From: Actinomadura viridilutea
GTDB taxonomy: Bacteria; Actinomycetota; Actinomycetes; Streptosporangiales; Streptosporangiaceae
DNA: 64,000 nucleotides
Reading direction: 5' to 3'
NCBI GenBank assembly: GCA_003001795.1
Contig: PVNI01000013.1
Location: 62,001-126,000, forward strand
Notes under the pieces: generated by a model
The model's database searches: none
What the model was told of the DNA's origin: nothing
The model's input: the letters and a program-made list of their open reading frames with translations, nothing else
Made by a program: the position numbers and the translations under genes
In this document: positions 1-9,085 of the stretch, piece by piece
How positions within the stretch are numbered: the stretch's first letter is position 1
How the letters are laid out: each line of letters begins with the position of its first letter

Positions 1-1876
1 CGGCGTCGGCCAGCTCGCGGAAGCCCTCCCGCACCCGCTCGTGGAAGTCGCGCGGCTCGGACTCCATGCGGTCGGCCGGGGACGCCAGCCGCCCGAGGCC
101 CGTCTCCGCCGGCACCTCCAGCAGCACGGTCAGGTCCGGCACCAGCCCGCCGGTCGCCCACGCGTTGATCCGGGCGATCTCGTCGACCGGCTGGCCCCGC
201 CCGTACCCCTGGTAGGCCAGGGAGGAGTCGACGTACCGGTCGCTGACCACGATGGCGCCGCGCTCCAGCGCGGGCCGGATCACATTCGCGACGTGGTCGG
301 CGCGGTCCGCCGCGTACAGCAGGGTCTCCGCCCGCGCCGACAGCCCGGTGTTCTGCTTGTCCAGCAGCATCGCCCGCAGCCGCATGCCGATCTTGGTGGC
401 GCCCGGCTCGTGCGTGGTGACCACGTCGTAGCCGTGGTCGCGCAGCCAGATCGCCGCCAGCCGCGCCTGGGTGGTCTTGCCCGCGCCCTCGCCGCCTTCG
501 AAGGCGATGAACACGCCGCGGTTGCGCGGGGCCGCCTCCGCGGCGCCCTGCTCCGGCGGCGTGTAGACCTCGCCGCGCAGCGCCGCCCGCAGGTCCGGCA
601 GCAGCGGAATGCCGCGCCGGTCGTCCAGCCTCCGGAACGCCACCAGCCCGGCCGCCAGCGCGAGCACCGCCACGATCAGCAGCACCGCGCCCGTCCCGGC
701 CAGCTCGTACGCCGACCCGAGCTCGTGGTCGCCCAGCGCCCCGGCCGCCGGCGGGAGCGCCGCCACCGCCACCAGCCCGGTCACCAGCGCCACCGCCCGC
801 AGCCGGGCCGACGCCGCGGCCGCCGCGTCCTGCGCCGCGTCCGCCGCCGCACCCGCCAGGCCCGCGGCGGTGGACCACGCCATCCCCGCCGCGACGCCGA
901 CGAACGACGTCACGAACGCCGCGACCACCAGGTCCCGCGCCAGCGCGACCACGACCAGCAGCAGCGCGGCCGCCACCACCGCCAGCGCCAGCAGCCGGCG
1001 GCGGCTGAACGGGCCGAGCACCCGCGGCCCGAGGAAGATCCCGAACGCCAGCCCCACCGTCAGGCCGACGAGGATCGCCCCGAACCCGGCGTCGCCGCCT
1101 CCCATCTCGCGGGCGTGCCCCACGGCCACCGCCGCGATCGCGGCGCACGCCAGCACGGCCGCGGCGACCGCCGGGAACAGCCCGCCCGGCACGGGCGCGC
1201 CGCGGAACAGCAGCAGCGGCGGCCACTGCGCGGCCCGCGGCGCCGTCCCCGCCGGCAGCTCGCGCAGCAGGACGACGGACACCGCCGCGCCCAGGAACAC
1301 CGCGGCCGCCGCGAACAGCGGAAGATCGGCCAGGTCCGCCGTCCGCGCGATCACCGCCAGCACCGCGTACAGCACCGCCGCGACCGGCGCCGTCCCGTAG
1401 ACGGCGCGCAGCGCCGCGCGGCGCGCCCGCGGCAGGCGCTCCTCATCGACCAGCTCCGGGACGGCCGCGTCCGCCACCGCCGACCACGGCAGCGCCAGCA
1501 GCGCCACCAGGAACGCCGCCGCCAGCGTCCACGGCGTGAGATCCACCAGGGGCACCAGCAGCACCAGCGCGAACCGCAGCGCGTCGGCCGCCGTGAGCAG
1601 CAGCCGCCCGTCCAGCCGCGCCGCGGCCAGCCCCGCCAGCGGCGCGAGGAACACCGCGGGCAGCACCATCAGCACGAGGACCGCGCCGGCGAGCCGCACT
1701 CGGGCGGCCGGATCGTCACCGGCCCCGGCGGCCGCCGCGGCGAGCGCCGGAACGCTCAGCCAGTGGCCGAGCCCGGACAACGACAACGCAAGCCACAACC
1801 GGCGGAACGGATCGGTCGACCGCGCACCGGCGGACCCGGCGGCATGCGACGGCGGGAGGGCGCCCGTTCTGGTCAT
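1..1876 (-). CDS. tmk: Thymidylate kinase fused to an N-terminal MFS-like membrane domain (3' end cut by window)
   Basis: Phosphorylates dTMP to dTDP for DNA synthesis. The first ~430 residues are very hydrophobic, with repeated transmembrane stretches like an MFS transporter. A soluble kinase domain follows, with the P-loop EGGEGAGKTT near residue 455, then the DR(Y/F) motif (VSDRYVDSSLAYQGYGRG), which is typical of dTMP kinases. The ATG at 1876 follows no strong ribosome site but is the first start in frame. The reading frame is open to the left edge, so the C-terminus is missing. Plain Tmk is ~210 residues, so the membrane part is an added domain; fusions of this type are known in actinomycetes. 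The membrane domain's role is unknown; it may only anchor the enzyme. It lies downstream of topA on the same strand with a 120 bp gap. Confidence 0.88.
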   Translation of the reverse strand, partial: MTRTGALPPSHAAGSAGARSTDPFRRLWLALSLSGLGHWLSVPALAAAAAGAGDDPAARVRLAGAVLVLMVLPAVFLAPLAGLAAARLDGRLLLTAADALRFALVLLVPLVDLTPWTLAAAFLVALLALPWSAVADAAVPELVDEERLPRARRAALRAVYGTAPVAAVLYAVLAVIARTADLADLPLFAAAAVFLGAAVSVVLLRELPAGTAPRAAQWPPLLLFRGAPVPGGLFPAVAAAVLACAAIAAVAVGHAREMGGGDAGFGAILVGLTVGLAFGIFLGPRVLGPFSRRRLLALAVVAAALLLVVVALARDLVVAAFVTSFVGVAAGMAWSTAAGLAGAAADAAQDAAAAASARLRAVALVTGLVAVAALPPAAGALGDHELGSAYELAGTGAVLLIVAVLALAAGLVAFRRLDDRRGIPLLPDLRAALRGEVYTPPEQGAAEAAPRNRGVFIAFEGGEGAGKTTQARLAAIWLRDHGYDVVTTHEPGATKIGMRLRAMLLDKQNTGLSARAETLLYAADRADHVANVIRPALERGAIVVSDRYVDSSLAYQGYGRGQPVDEIARINAWATGGLVPDLTVLLEVPAETGLGRLASPADRMESEPRDFHERVREGFRELADA

Positions 1877-1999
1877 GTTGGTCAGCGTATCGGCGCGGCC
1901 ATCACGTTGGGGGTACCTCTCGGCAGCGAATCGAAGACGCTTTCCCCGCGCTCGCCCGAACGCCGACGCCGATCACGGAGCGCTCCCGCCCCGCCACGC

Positions 2000-4711
2000 T
2001 CAGGAGCCGGACTTGGCGGACGCGCGGCGCCGGGTCGTCGTCTTCTTGGCGCCCGTCTTCTTCTTGGCGCCGCCGGACGCGGCGACCTTCTCCCGCCGCT
2101 CGGTCAGCAGCTCCACCGCCCGCTGCATCGTGATCGTCTGCGGGTCGTCGCCCTGCCGCAGGCTCGCGTTCGTCTCGCCGTCGGTGACGTACGGGCCGTA
2201 CCGGCCGTTCTTCACCACGATCTTGCGACCGCTCTCGGGGTCCTCGCCCAGCTCCCGCAGCGGCTCGGCGGACGCCGCGGCCCGGCCCCGGCCCCGCTGC
2301 TTGGGCTGCGCGAACAGCTCCTTGGCCTGCTCCAGCGTGACCGTGAACAGCTCCTCCTCCGAGCCGAGCGACCGGCTCTCGGAGCCCTTGCGCAGGTACG
2401 GCCCGTACCGGCCGTTCTGCGCGGTGACGGTCTCGCCGTCCAGCTCGCCCACCACCCGCGGCAGCGACAGCAGCCGCAGCGCGTCCTCCAGCGTGATCGT
2501 CTCCAGGCTCATCGACCGGAACAGCGACGCGGTGCGCGGCTTGGGCGCCTTGGTCCGCTTCTTCTTCTCGCCGTCGGCCGGGGGCGCCTCCTCCGGCAGG
2601 ATCTCGGTGACGTACGGCCCGTACCGTCCGCTCTTGGCGACGATCACGTGGCCGGTCTCCGGGTCGACGCCCAGCTCCCGGTCGCCGCTCGGCCGGGCGA
2701 ACAGCTCCTCGGCCTTCTCCGCGGTCAGCTCGTCGGGCGCCATGTCCTCGGGGATGTTGACGCGCTCGCCGTTGCGGTCCAGGTACGGCCCGTACCGGCC
2801 GACCCGCACCACGATGTCGCTGCCCTTGATCGGGAACGAGCTGATGCCCTTGGCGTCGATGTCGTCGATGTGCTCGACCAGCGCCTTGAGGCCCTTGTCG
2901 CCGTTCTCGCCCTTGTAGAAGCGGGTCAGCCAGCGCACCCGCTCGGCCTCGCCGCGGGCGATCTCGTCGAGGCCGTCCTCCATGTGCGCGGTGAAGTCGT
3001 AGTCGACGAGGTTGCCGAAGTGCCGCTCCAGCAGGTTGACCACGGCGAACGCCAGGAACGACGGCACCAGCGCGGTGCCCTTCTTGAACACGTAGCCGCG
3101 GTCCAGGATCGTCCCGATGATCGAGGCGTAGGTGGACGGCCGCCCGATCTCCCGGTCCTCCAGCTCCTTGACCAGGCTGGCCTCGGTGTAGCGGGCGGGC
3201 GGACGCGTCGAGTGCCCCTCGGCCTCGACCGCGCGCGCCGACAGCGCGTCGCCCCGCTCCAGCGCCGGCAGCCGCCGCTCCTGGTCGTCGCGGTCGGTGG
3301 ACGGGTCGTCGGCGCTCTCCACGTACGCCTTGAGGAACCCGTGGAACGTGATCGTCTTGCCGGTCGCGCCGAACTCGGCGGTCTCGCCCGCCGCGGACAC
3401 GCCCCGCACGCGCACCGACACCGAGTGGCCCTGCGCGTCCTTCATCTGGGACGCGATGGTGCGCTTCCAGATCAGCTCGTACAGGCGGAACTGGTCGCCG
3501 GTCAGGCCGGTCTCGGCCGGGGTGCGGAACACGTCCCCCGCCGGGCGGATCGCCTCGTGCGCCTCCTGCGCGTTCTTGACCTTGCTGGTGTAGACGCGCG
3601 GCTTGTCCGGTACGTACTCGTTGCCGAACAGCGTGGCCGCCTGCCGCCGCGCCGCCGTGATCGCGGTCTCCGACAGGGTGACCGAGTCGGTCCGCATGTA
3701 GGTGATGTAGCCGTTCTCGTACAGCTTCTGCGCCACCGACATCGTGTACTTGGCGGAGAAGCCCAGCTTGCGGCTGGCCTCCTGCTGCAGCGTGGTGGTG
3801 CGGAACGGCGGGTACGGCTTGCGCGAGTACGGCTTCTGCTCGACCGCCGTGACCTCGTAGGGCCGGCCCGACAGCCGCTCGGCCAGGCCGCGCGCCGCCT
3901 CCTCGTCCAGGTGCAGCACGTCCCGGGACTTCAGGGTGCCGTCGGCGGCGAAGTCGCGGCCCTGGGCGACCCGCTTGCCGTCGACCGAGATCAGCCCGGC
4001 CTTGAACCGCCGCGGCTCGTCGTCCTTGCCGGTGTCGAACTCGCCGGTGATGTCCCAGTAGTGCGCGGGGACGAACGCGATGCGCTCCCGCTCCCGCTCG
4101 ACCACCAGCCGGGTCGCCACCGACTGCACCCGCCCGGCCGACAGCCCCTGCTTGACCTTCACCCACAGCACCGGGCTGACCTCGTAGCCGTACAGCCGGT
4201 CGAGGATGCGCCGGGTCTCCTGGGCGTCCACCAGCCGCAGGTCCAGGCTGCGCGGGTTGGCGGCGGCGCGGCGGATGGCCTCCGCGGTGATCTCGTTGAA
4301 GACCATGCGGTGCACCGGCACCTTGGGCTTGAGCACCTCCTGCAGGTGCCAGGCGATGGCCTCGCCCTCGCGGTCCTCGTCAGTGGCCAGGTAGAGCTCG
4401 TCGGCCTCCTTCAGCAGCTTCTTCAGCTTGGCGACCTGCTGCTTCTTGTCGGCGTTGACCACGTACAGCGGGCGGAAGTCGCTCTCGACGTCGACGCCGA
4501 GCTTGGCCCACGGCTTGTCCTTGTACTCGGGCGGCACCTCGGCGGCGCTCCCGGGAAGGTCCCGGATGTGGCCGATACTGGACTCCACGACGTAGCCACG
4601 GCCCAGGTACCCGGCGATCGTCTTGGCCTTCGCCGGCGACTCGACGATCACCAGGCGGGTACCCTTCCCCCCGCCCTGACCACGCTTCGCAGTGCCGTTC
4701 TTGGCTGGCAC
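2000..4711 (-). CDS. topA: DNA topoisomerase I (type IA)
   Basis: Relaxes negatively supercoiled DNA by a transient 5'-phosphotyrosine break. The N-terminal TOPRIM domain begins at RLVIVESPAKAKTI. The catalytic tyrosine is in YITYMRTDS, about residue 338. The central domains are complete. The C-terminus carries four copies of a GRYGPY motif (forward positions about 2190, 2400, 2610, 2790) and a lysine/arginine-rich tail. There are no four-cysteine zinc fingers, which matches the actinobacterial form. I chose the GTG at 4711 because GGAG sits just upstream; an in-frame ATG at 4741 lacks a ribosome site and would add ten residues. About 903 residues. It is likely transcribed together with tmk. 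The opposite strand also shows very long open frames, which are GC artefacts. Confidence 0.96.
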   Translation of the reverse strand: MPAKNGTAKRGQGGGKGTRLVIVESPAKAKTIAGYLGRGYVVESSIGHIRDLPGSAAEVPPEYKDKPWAKLGVDVESDFRPLYVVNADKKQQVAKLKKLLKEADELYLATDEDREGEAIAWHLQEVLKPKVPVHRMVFNEITAEAIRRAAANPRSLDLRLVDAQETRRILDRLYGYEVSPVLWVKVKQGLSAGRVQSVATRLVVERERERIAFVPAHYWDITGEFDTGKDDEPRRFKAGLISVDGKRVAQGRDFAADGTLKSRDVLHLDEEAARGLAERLSGRPYEVTAVEQKPYSRKPYPPFRTTTLQQEASRKLGFSAKYTMSVAQKLYENGYITYMRTDSVTLSETAITAARRQAATLFGNEYVPDKPRVYTSKVKNAQEAHEAIRPAGDVFRTPAETGLTGDQFRLYELIWKRTIASQMKDAQGHSVSVRVRGVSAAGETAEFGATGKTITFHGFLKAYVESADDPSTDRDDQERRLPALERGDALSARAVEAEGHSTRPPARYTEASLVKELEDREIGRPSTYASIIGTILDRGYVFKKGTALVPSFLAFAVVNLLERHFGNLVDYDFTAHMEDGLDEIARGEAERVRWLTRFYKGENGDKGLKALVEHIDDIDAKGISSFPIKGSDIVVRVGRYGPYLDRNGERVNIPEDMAPDELTAEKAEELFARPSGDRELGVDPETGHVIVAKSGRYGPYVTEILPEEAPPADGEKKKRTKAPKPRTASLFRSMSLETITLEDALRLLSLPRVVGELDGETVTAQNGRYGPYLRKGSESRSLGSEEELFTVTLEQAKELFAQPKQRGRGRAAASAEPLRELGEDPESGRKIVVKNGRYGPYVTDGETNASLRQGDDPQTITMQRAVELLTERREKVAASGGAKKKTGAKKTTTRRRASAKSGS

Positions 4712-4903
4712 AGTCGCTCCAACCTCGCTGTCTGGTCTCATTCAACCCGGGTACCTACAACGTCGCACGACTCGACGTCCATGCCCGCGAGTCCCCGCCG
4801 CGGCAAACCTCAGACAGGATGACACGTCGCGGCGGCGGCCGGGACACATGGCCGTCGCGGCGGTCCGCCCGACGGCTGTTCTCCTGGCGTTCACCGGGTC
4901 ATA

Positions 4904-5098
4904 ATGGTCGCAATGGTGGAGTACACCTACCTTGTTCTACGGCTGCCGCGCGGCACCACTCGTGACGTCGCCCGGCAGATCATGACCGAGCACGCGGAGT
5001 ACGGCGGCTGGGAACTCGACCGACTCCGCCTCTACCCCGACGGAAGCCGTCGAATCCAACTACGTCGGAAGATCATTCGCCAGGTCCGTACGTTCTGA
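4904..5098 (+). CDS. DUF5703 family small protein
   Basis: A 64-residue (or 61 if the second ATG at 4913 is used) basic protein of unknown function. The core reads MVEYTYLVLRLPRG at the start, then AEYGGWELDRLRLYPDG and a basic end with KIIRQVR. This matches the small actinobacterial DUF5703 proteins as I remember them, which share the HAEYGxWELDRLRLYPDGSR core. It has no membrane segment or cysteines. It stands divergent from topA, with ~190 bp between the two starts that should hold both promoters. No function is known to me. Confidence 0.85.
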   Translation: MVAMVEYTYLVLRLPRGTTRDVARQIMTEHAEYGGWELDRLRLYPDGSRRIQLRRKIIRQVRTF

Positions 5099-6304
5099 CG
5101 TCTCCTGTCTCGCCCAGCCGGAGGGTAGCACCGCGTGCCCGCATCCTGACGTGCGGTAACCATAGTCGGCCCAGACCGGCCACCCTCTCCCACAGCCGCC
5201 CCCGCCGATAACTCCGACCTCTCTTCTCACGACATCCGCCCCCGCCGTCAGAGCACTCCACCCTCTGCATCAAGGCCCTTTACGGCGCCGGACCCCCATC
5301 AGAATTCCTCCGCCCCTAGCCGTTTCGCCACACATTTCCCACCCCACCGCTGCCCCCGCCTACCCCCATTGCCCACAACTCACTCACACCAGCCACCAAA
5401 GCCCCACACGCTCACGGCCCCCACACACAGCCGCCCCAGCGCAACACGTTCGAGACGCCGAAGAATGGCCACCCCAGACCCAGTACGGCGGCGAGACGAC
5501 CTGGAGCCCGGCCGCTCTGCCGACGAGCTGACCGACCTGCTCGCCGGGCATCCGGCGACACCGCTGCCCGCGTGGGCGAACGCCGGGTCGCTGCTCATCA
5601 GGGCGCCCGTCCCGAACAGCGCCATGCCCATGCCCATGGTCGCCCCCGAAAGCCATGGGCTCGACACGCTCACCCTCGAGGAGAGGTGACAACACACCAC
5701 TCGTCCGGAAGACCTGACACGCGGTCATAGGCGCTACAGCCGCGCCCCGTGCCCGCGCCCCCCGACGACTTCGACCACCCCGCCCTGCCCGCCAGGCTCC
5801 CGCCGACGCCCTGTACTACGACCGCGTCCGCCTCGGCGAGCTGATCTCGCAGGCGTTGCAGGCCCGCCACGAGCACGACGCCCGTGCGGTTGATCCCGAC
5901 AGTCGTGGCCTTTTGCGGTCCCCTTGGGGCAGGGCCGACGACACACCGCCGGCTTGGATGCCCCGCACGGTTGTGGCGTAGGTGGAAGCCGCTCGGAGCC
6001 GGGCCCTCCCCCGTGCCGCAGCCGGAACGGCCGCCGGGCCGGCCCGTCCGCCAGGTCCATGGTGTGGACGGCGGTCGGGTCCGGCCCGGTCGGCTGATCG
6101 GCTTCGTCGGCTCATGAGGTCCGCGGCCTCTCAGCGGCGGTGCGGGGCGGACGCGGCGGACCGCTTCAGCGCCCCGGAGATCGCGGTCCGCGGCACCCGC
6201 TCCCGCACCGTGCCGGAGTCGTCGGAACAGGGGGGCGGCGTCGGCCGTCGGGCCCCTCGGCCTCGGGCCGGCCGCCCCTGCCGGTCACGCCGTTCGGCGC
6301 GTGA
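5099..6304. other. Gene-poor stretch, no confident gene
   Basis: About 1.2 kb between the DUF5703 gene and the 3' end of the chaplin gene. The first 300 bp are pyrimidine-rich on the plus strand. An open frame at 5465-5689 (+, 74 residues, start MATPDP) has near-normal actinomycete composition but no recognisable domain. A stretch at 5800-5990 (+) reads like a short decayed coding region (YYDRVRLGELISQAL) and stops at a TAG. I cannot name either one and would not annotate them as genes. Confidence 0.5.
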
Positions 6305-7918
6305 TCAGCTGATGCCCTTGCCCAGCGGCAGGACGCCCGGCAGCGGGGTGCTCGCGACGGGAGCCGGCACGTCCTTCACCGGGGTCGCGACGCGCCGCGT
6401 CGCCCCGGCGGGGCTCGCGGTGCCCAGGCCGCTGGTCAGCGCCTTCTTCGCCTGGGCGGTGAGCGGCAGGCTCAGCGGAGCCTTCGCCACCGGCTCGGGC
6501 AGGGGGCCGGTGGCGCGGTACCCGTAGCCGTAGCCGTACGGGTCGTCCTGGCACACCGGCTCGGAGTGGCCGATGACGGCGGCCGCGTTGCCGCACACGG
6601 CGGCGGGGGCCTCCGCGGGGACGGTCACCTGGTTGCCGCCGCCGACGGAACCGCGCCCCGTGGTGTAGCCGCCCGGGGTGTTCGACCCGGTGGCGACGGA
6701 GGTGCCCTTGCAGGCCGCGGCCGCGGTCCCGATGAGGGCGGCGGCGTTGCCGCACACGTTGGCGGGGATCTTCACCGGGGCGTGGACCTGGTTGCCGCCC
6801 GCGACGGAGTTCCTGCCCGAGGTGCTCTGCCCGCCGCCGGAGCCGGTGCGCGTGTGGGCGCCGCCGCGGCAGAACGCGCCGGTCTGGCCGATGAGCGCGG
6901 CGGCGTTGCCGCAGATGCTGACCGGGGCGGCCACGGGCGCGTTGGCCTGGTTGCCGGACAGCACCGAGCGCGTCCCGGACGTCGCCTGCCCGGCGGAGCC
7001 GTAGTAGTCGGAGCCGCCGTCGCGGACGGTCGCGCCGCCGTCGCACGAGGCCAGCGCGTTGCCGATCGCGTTGCCGCACACGTCGACCGGAGCGCTGACG
7101 GGGGCGTTCACCTGGTTGCCGGAACCGACACCGGACCGGCCGGTGGTGCGCTGCCCGCCGCCGTTTCCGCCGCCGACGACCTTGGCGCCGCCCGTGCAGC
7201 CCGCGCCGGCGATGCCGAGGATCGCCACGGCGGTGCCGCAGGCGTTGACCGGCGCCGAGATCGGCGCGTTCACCTGGTTCCCGCCGAGCACGCTGGACCG
7301 CCCGGAGGTGCCCTGGCCGCCACCGCCGCCGGTCCCGTTGCCGGTCACCTTGGCGCTGCCCGTGCAGTTCGCGCTGGCGATGCCCAGCAGCGCGATCGCG
7401 TTGCCGCAGACGTCGACCGGGGCGCTGATGGGGGCGTTCACCTGGTTGCCGGAACCGACACCGGACCGGCCGGTGGTGACCCGGCTGCCACCGCCGCCGG
7501 TCCCGTTCCCGGTCACCTTGGCACTGCCCGTGCAGTTCGCGCCGGCGGTGCCGATGATCGCGACGGTGTTGCCGCAGGCGCTGATCGGCGCCGAGATCGG
7601 CACGTTCACCTGGTTCCCGCCGAGCACGCTGGACCGCCCGGAGGTGGCCTGGCCGCCACCGCCGCCGGTCCCGTTGTCGACCCGCGCGCCGCCCTGGGAC
7701 GAGGCGCCCGCGGTGCCCGCCACGGCGACCGAGTTGCCGCTGATGTCGATCGGCGCCGAGATCGGCACGTTCACCTGGTTGCCGCCGAGCACGCTGGACG
7801 CGCCGTTGGTGGTGTCGGCGAGGGCGTCGACGGGAAGGACGGGTCCCGCGCCAAGCGCGACGAATCCCGCGGTCAGCAGCGCCGCACGTGCGGCGGTCCC
7901 TTTGGCCCAGGTTCGCAT
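6305..7918 (-). CDS. Secreted protein with eight chaplin-like repeats
   Basis: A 537-residue exported protein. Residues 1-35 are a signal peptide (basic start, hydrophobic core, cleavage probably after DALA). Eight repeats of about 53-57 residues follow. Each has a core of the type GNQVNxPxSAPxxxCGNxxAxxG...C, which is the chaplin (DUF320) pattern, joined by Gly/Ser/Thr-rich linkers containing TSGRS or TTGRS. Repeats 2-8 have two cysteines each; repeat 1 has none, and repeat 5 is shortened between its cysteines. The last ~95 residues are a different, alanine/proline-rich tail with no LPxTG sorting signal. Chaplins coat aerial hyphae and spores as amyloid-like surfactants; classic ones carry one or two repeats. 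The ATG at 7918 follows GGAG by six bases. The upstream gene on the same strand encodes another exported protein. Confidence 0.85.
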   Translation of the reverse strand: MRTWAKGTAARAALLTAGFVALGAGPVLPVDALADTTNGASSVLGGNQVNVPISAPIDISGNSVAVAGTAGASSQGGARVDNGTGGGGGQATSGRSSVLGGNQVNVPISAPISACGNTVAIIGTAGANCTGSAKVTGNGTGGGGSRVTTGRSGVGSGNQVNAPISAPVDVCGNAIALLGIASANCTGSAKVTGNGTGGGGGQGTSGRSSVLGGNQVNAPISAPVNACGTAVAILGIAGAGCTGGAKVVGGGNGGGQRTTGRSGVGSGNQVNAPVSAPVDVCGNAIGNALASCDGGATVRDGGSDYYGSAGQATSGTRSVLSGNQANAPVAAPVSICGNAAALIGQTGAFCRGGAHTRTGSGGGQSTSGRNSVAGGNQVHAPVKIPANVCGNAAALIGTAAAACKGTSVATGSNTPGGYTTGRGSVGGGNQVTVPAEAPAAVCGNAAAVIGHSEPVCQDDPYGYGYGYRATGPLPEPVAKAPLSLPLTAQAKKALTSGLGTASPAGATRRVATPVKDVPAPVASTPLPGVLPLGKGIS

Positions 7919-8213
7919 GATGCTCCGTTCGGGGAGATGAACTGGATGGATGGACGATCGAGATCCGCGGGCGCTGACGCGGCGGGCACGTGCCGTGCGC
8001 CCGACGCGGCGGTCTCGCGCAGGCGAGGGCACACGCCGCGTCTCGGACGCGTCGCCCCGGATCTCCATGGGGGTGACGTGCCTGCGCTCACCGGCCGCGG
8101 GCACCGCGCGTCTGCGCGCGTTCGCGTGCTCGTCTCACCGCGTGAGGGGCACGTTCCCGGTCCGTCCGTCCGGCGCCGGGACGGCGGCCGGACGCGGACC
8201 GGAGCTTGGATGA

Positions 8214-8978
8214 CTAGTCAGGTGAGAAGGACGGCTCGTCCACGGCCGTGCGGACGGCCACGGGGATCGAGCGCGGGGCGCGCACCGGCGACCACACGGG
8301 CGGCGGCGCCTGCCAGCTCCAGCGGGTGAGGTGCCCGCCGAGCCCGCCTCCGGGCAGCACCGGCCCGGTGGCGCCCGCGAGCGTCCCGACCTGCTGGTCG
8401 GGCATGGGGGCCGGGGCCGCCGGGGCGGGCGCCGGAGCGGCGGGAGCCGACCGCCGCGTCTCGGCATGCGCCTCACGGCGCGCCGCGCCGTCCCGCCTCA
8501 CGACCTGCGCTGGCAGGATACTCGCCCGCCGCTTGCTCGGCTGCGCGGCCGGACGGGGCTTCGTCTCCGCTCGCTCCGCCCGCACCGGCTTCGGCACGGA
8601 CACCCGTGGCGCGCCCTCCGCGACAGGCGGACGCGGGGACGCCGCGGCGTCGTCCGGACGGGCGTCCGCGTCACCGCCGGACTCACTGCTGATCGGCGTC
8701 TCCACGGACGGCGGCTGAGACCGCTCGACGGTGTTCCCGGCCTTTCCCGAGAACGCCGCGGCGACGCCGCGGACGACGTCGTGCAGTCGTCGTCCCGCCT
8801 CGCCCTCGGACGGCACGGGCGCGGTGTCGGCGTGCGCCGCCTGCGAGGCGAGGCCGCCGAGCAGCCACCCGGCGACCGCCAGCCCTGTCACCACGACCAG
8901 ACGACGCAGCCCCCGGCTGAGCGCGACACGGCGCAGCGAAGCGGCGACCGTCCGCAACCGCACCGGGTCGTACGCCAC
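8214..8978 (-). CDS. Exported proline/alanine-rich protein of unknown function
   Basis: A 254-residue protein starting at GTG 8978 behind a strong GAGGAGG site. Residues ~25-50 form a hydrophobic segment ending in an AHA-type signal-peptidase site (SQAAHADTAPVP). The rest is low-complexity, rich in Pro, Ala, Arg and Ser, and ends in a short segment with Trp residues (LTRWSWQAPPPVWSPVRAP). No enzyme motif or sorting signal is present. It lies 296 bp upstream of the eight-repeat chaplin gene on the same strand, so a shared role at the hyphal surface is plausible, but this is inference from position only. Confidence 0.72.
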   Translation of the reverse strand: MAYDPVRLRTVAASLRRVALSRGLRRLVVVTGLAVAGWLLGGLASQAAHADTAPVPSEGEAGRRLHDVVRGVAAAFSGKAGNTVERSQPPSVETPISSESGGDADARPDDAAASPRPPVAEGAPRVSVPKPVRAERAETKPRPAAQPSKRRASILPAQVVRRDGAARREAHAETRRSAPAAPAPAPAAPAPMPDQQVGTLAGATGPVLPGGGLGGHLTRWSWQAPPPVWSPVRAPRSIPVAVRTAVDEPSFSPD

Positions 8979-9085
8979 TGGTCCTCCTCAAGACCGGAGT
9001 CAAGAGCCCGTCAGCTCACGTCCAGTGACGTTAGCACCACGCAACGCGCTCGCACCGGTTTTCGGGAAACCTTCCCCAAGAAAAC

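Noticed and set aside
41..4822. 1593-codon open frame on the plus strand over tmk and topA
   Set aside because: It runs antisense through two clearly recognised genes and has Arg/Gln/His-rich, low-complexity content typical of GC-rich shadows.
5465..5689. 74-residue open frame in the gap after the DUF5703 gene
   Set aside because: No family pattern and a weak ribosome site; kept only as a note in the gap entry.
6630..7830. Repeat array that at first looks like a CRISPR or DNA minisatellite
   Set aside because: The repeats are in frame and encode chaplin-like units with conserved cysteines; spacers are coding linkers.
6566..8329. 587-codon plus-strand frame over the chaplin gene
   Set aside because: It is the antisense of the repeat protein, whose repeats explain its periodic look.
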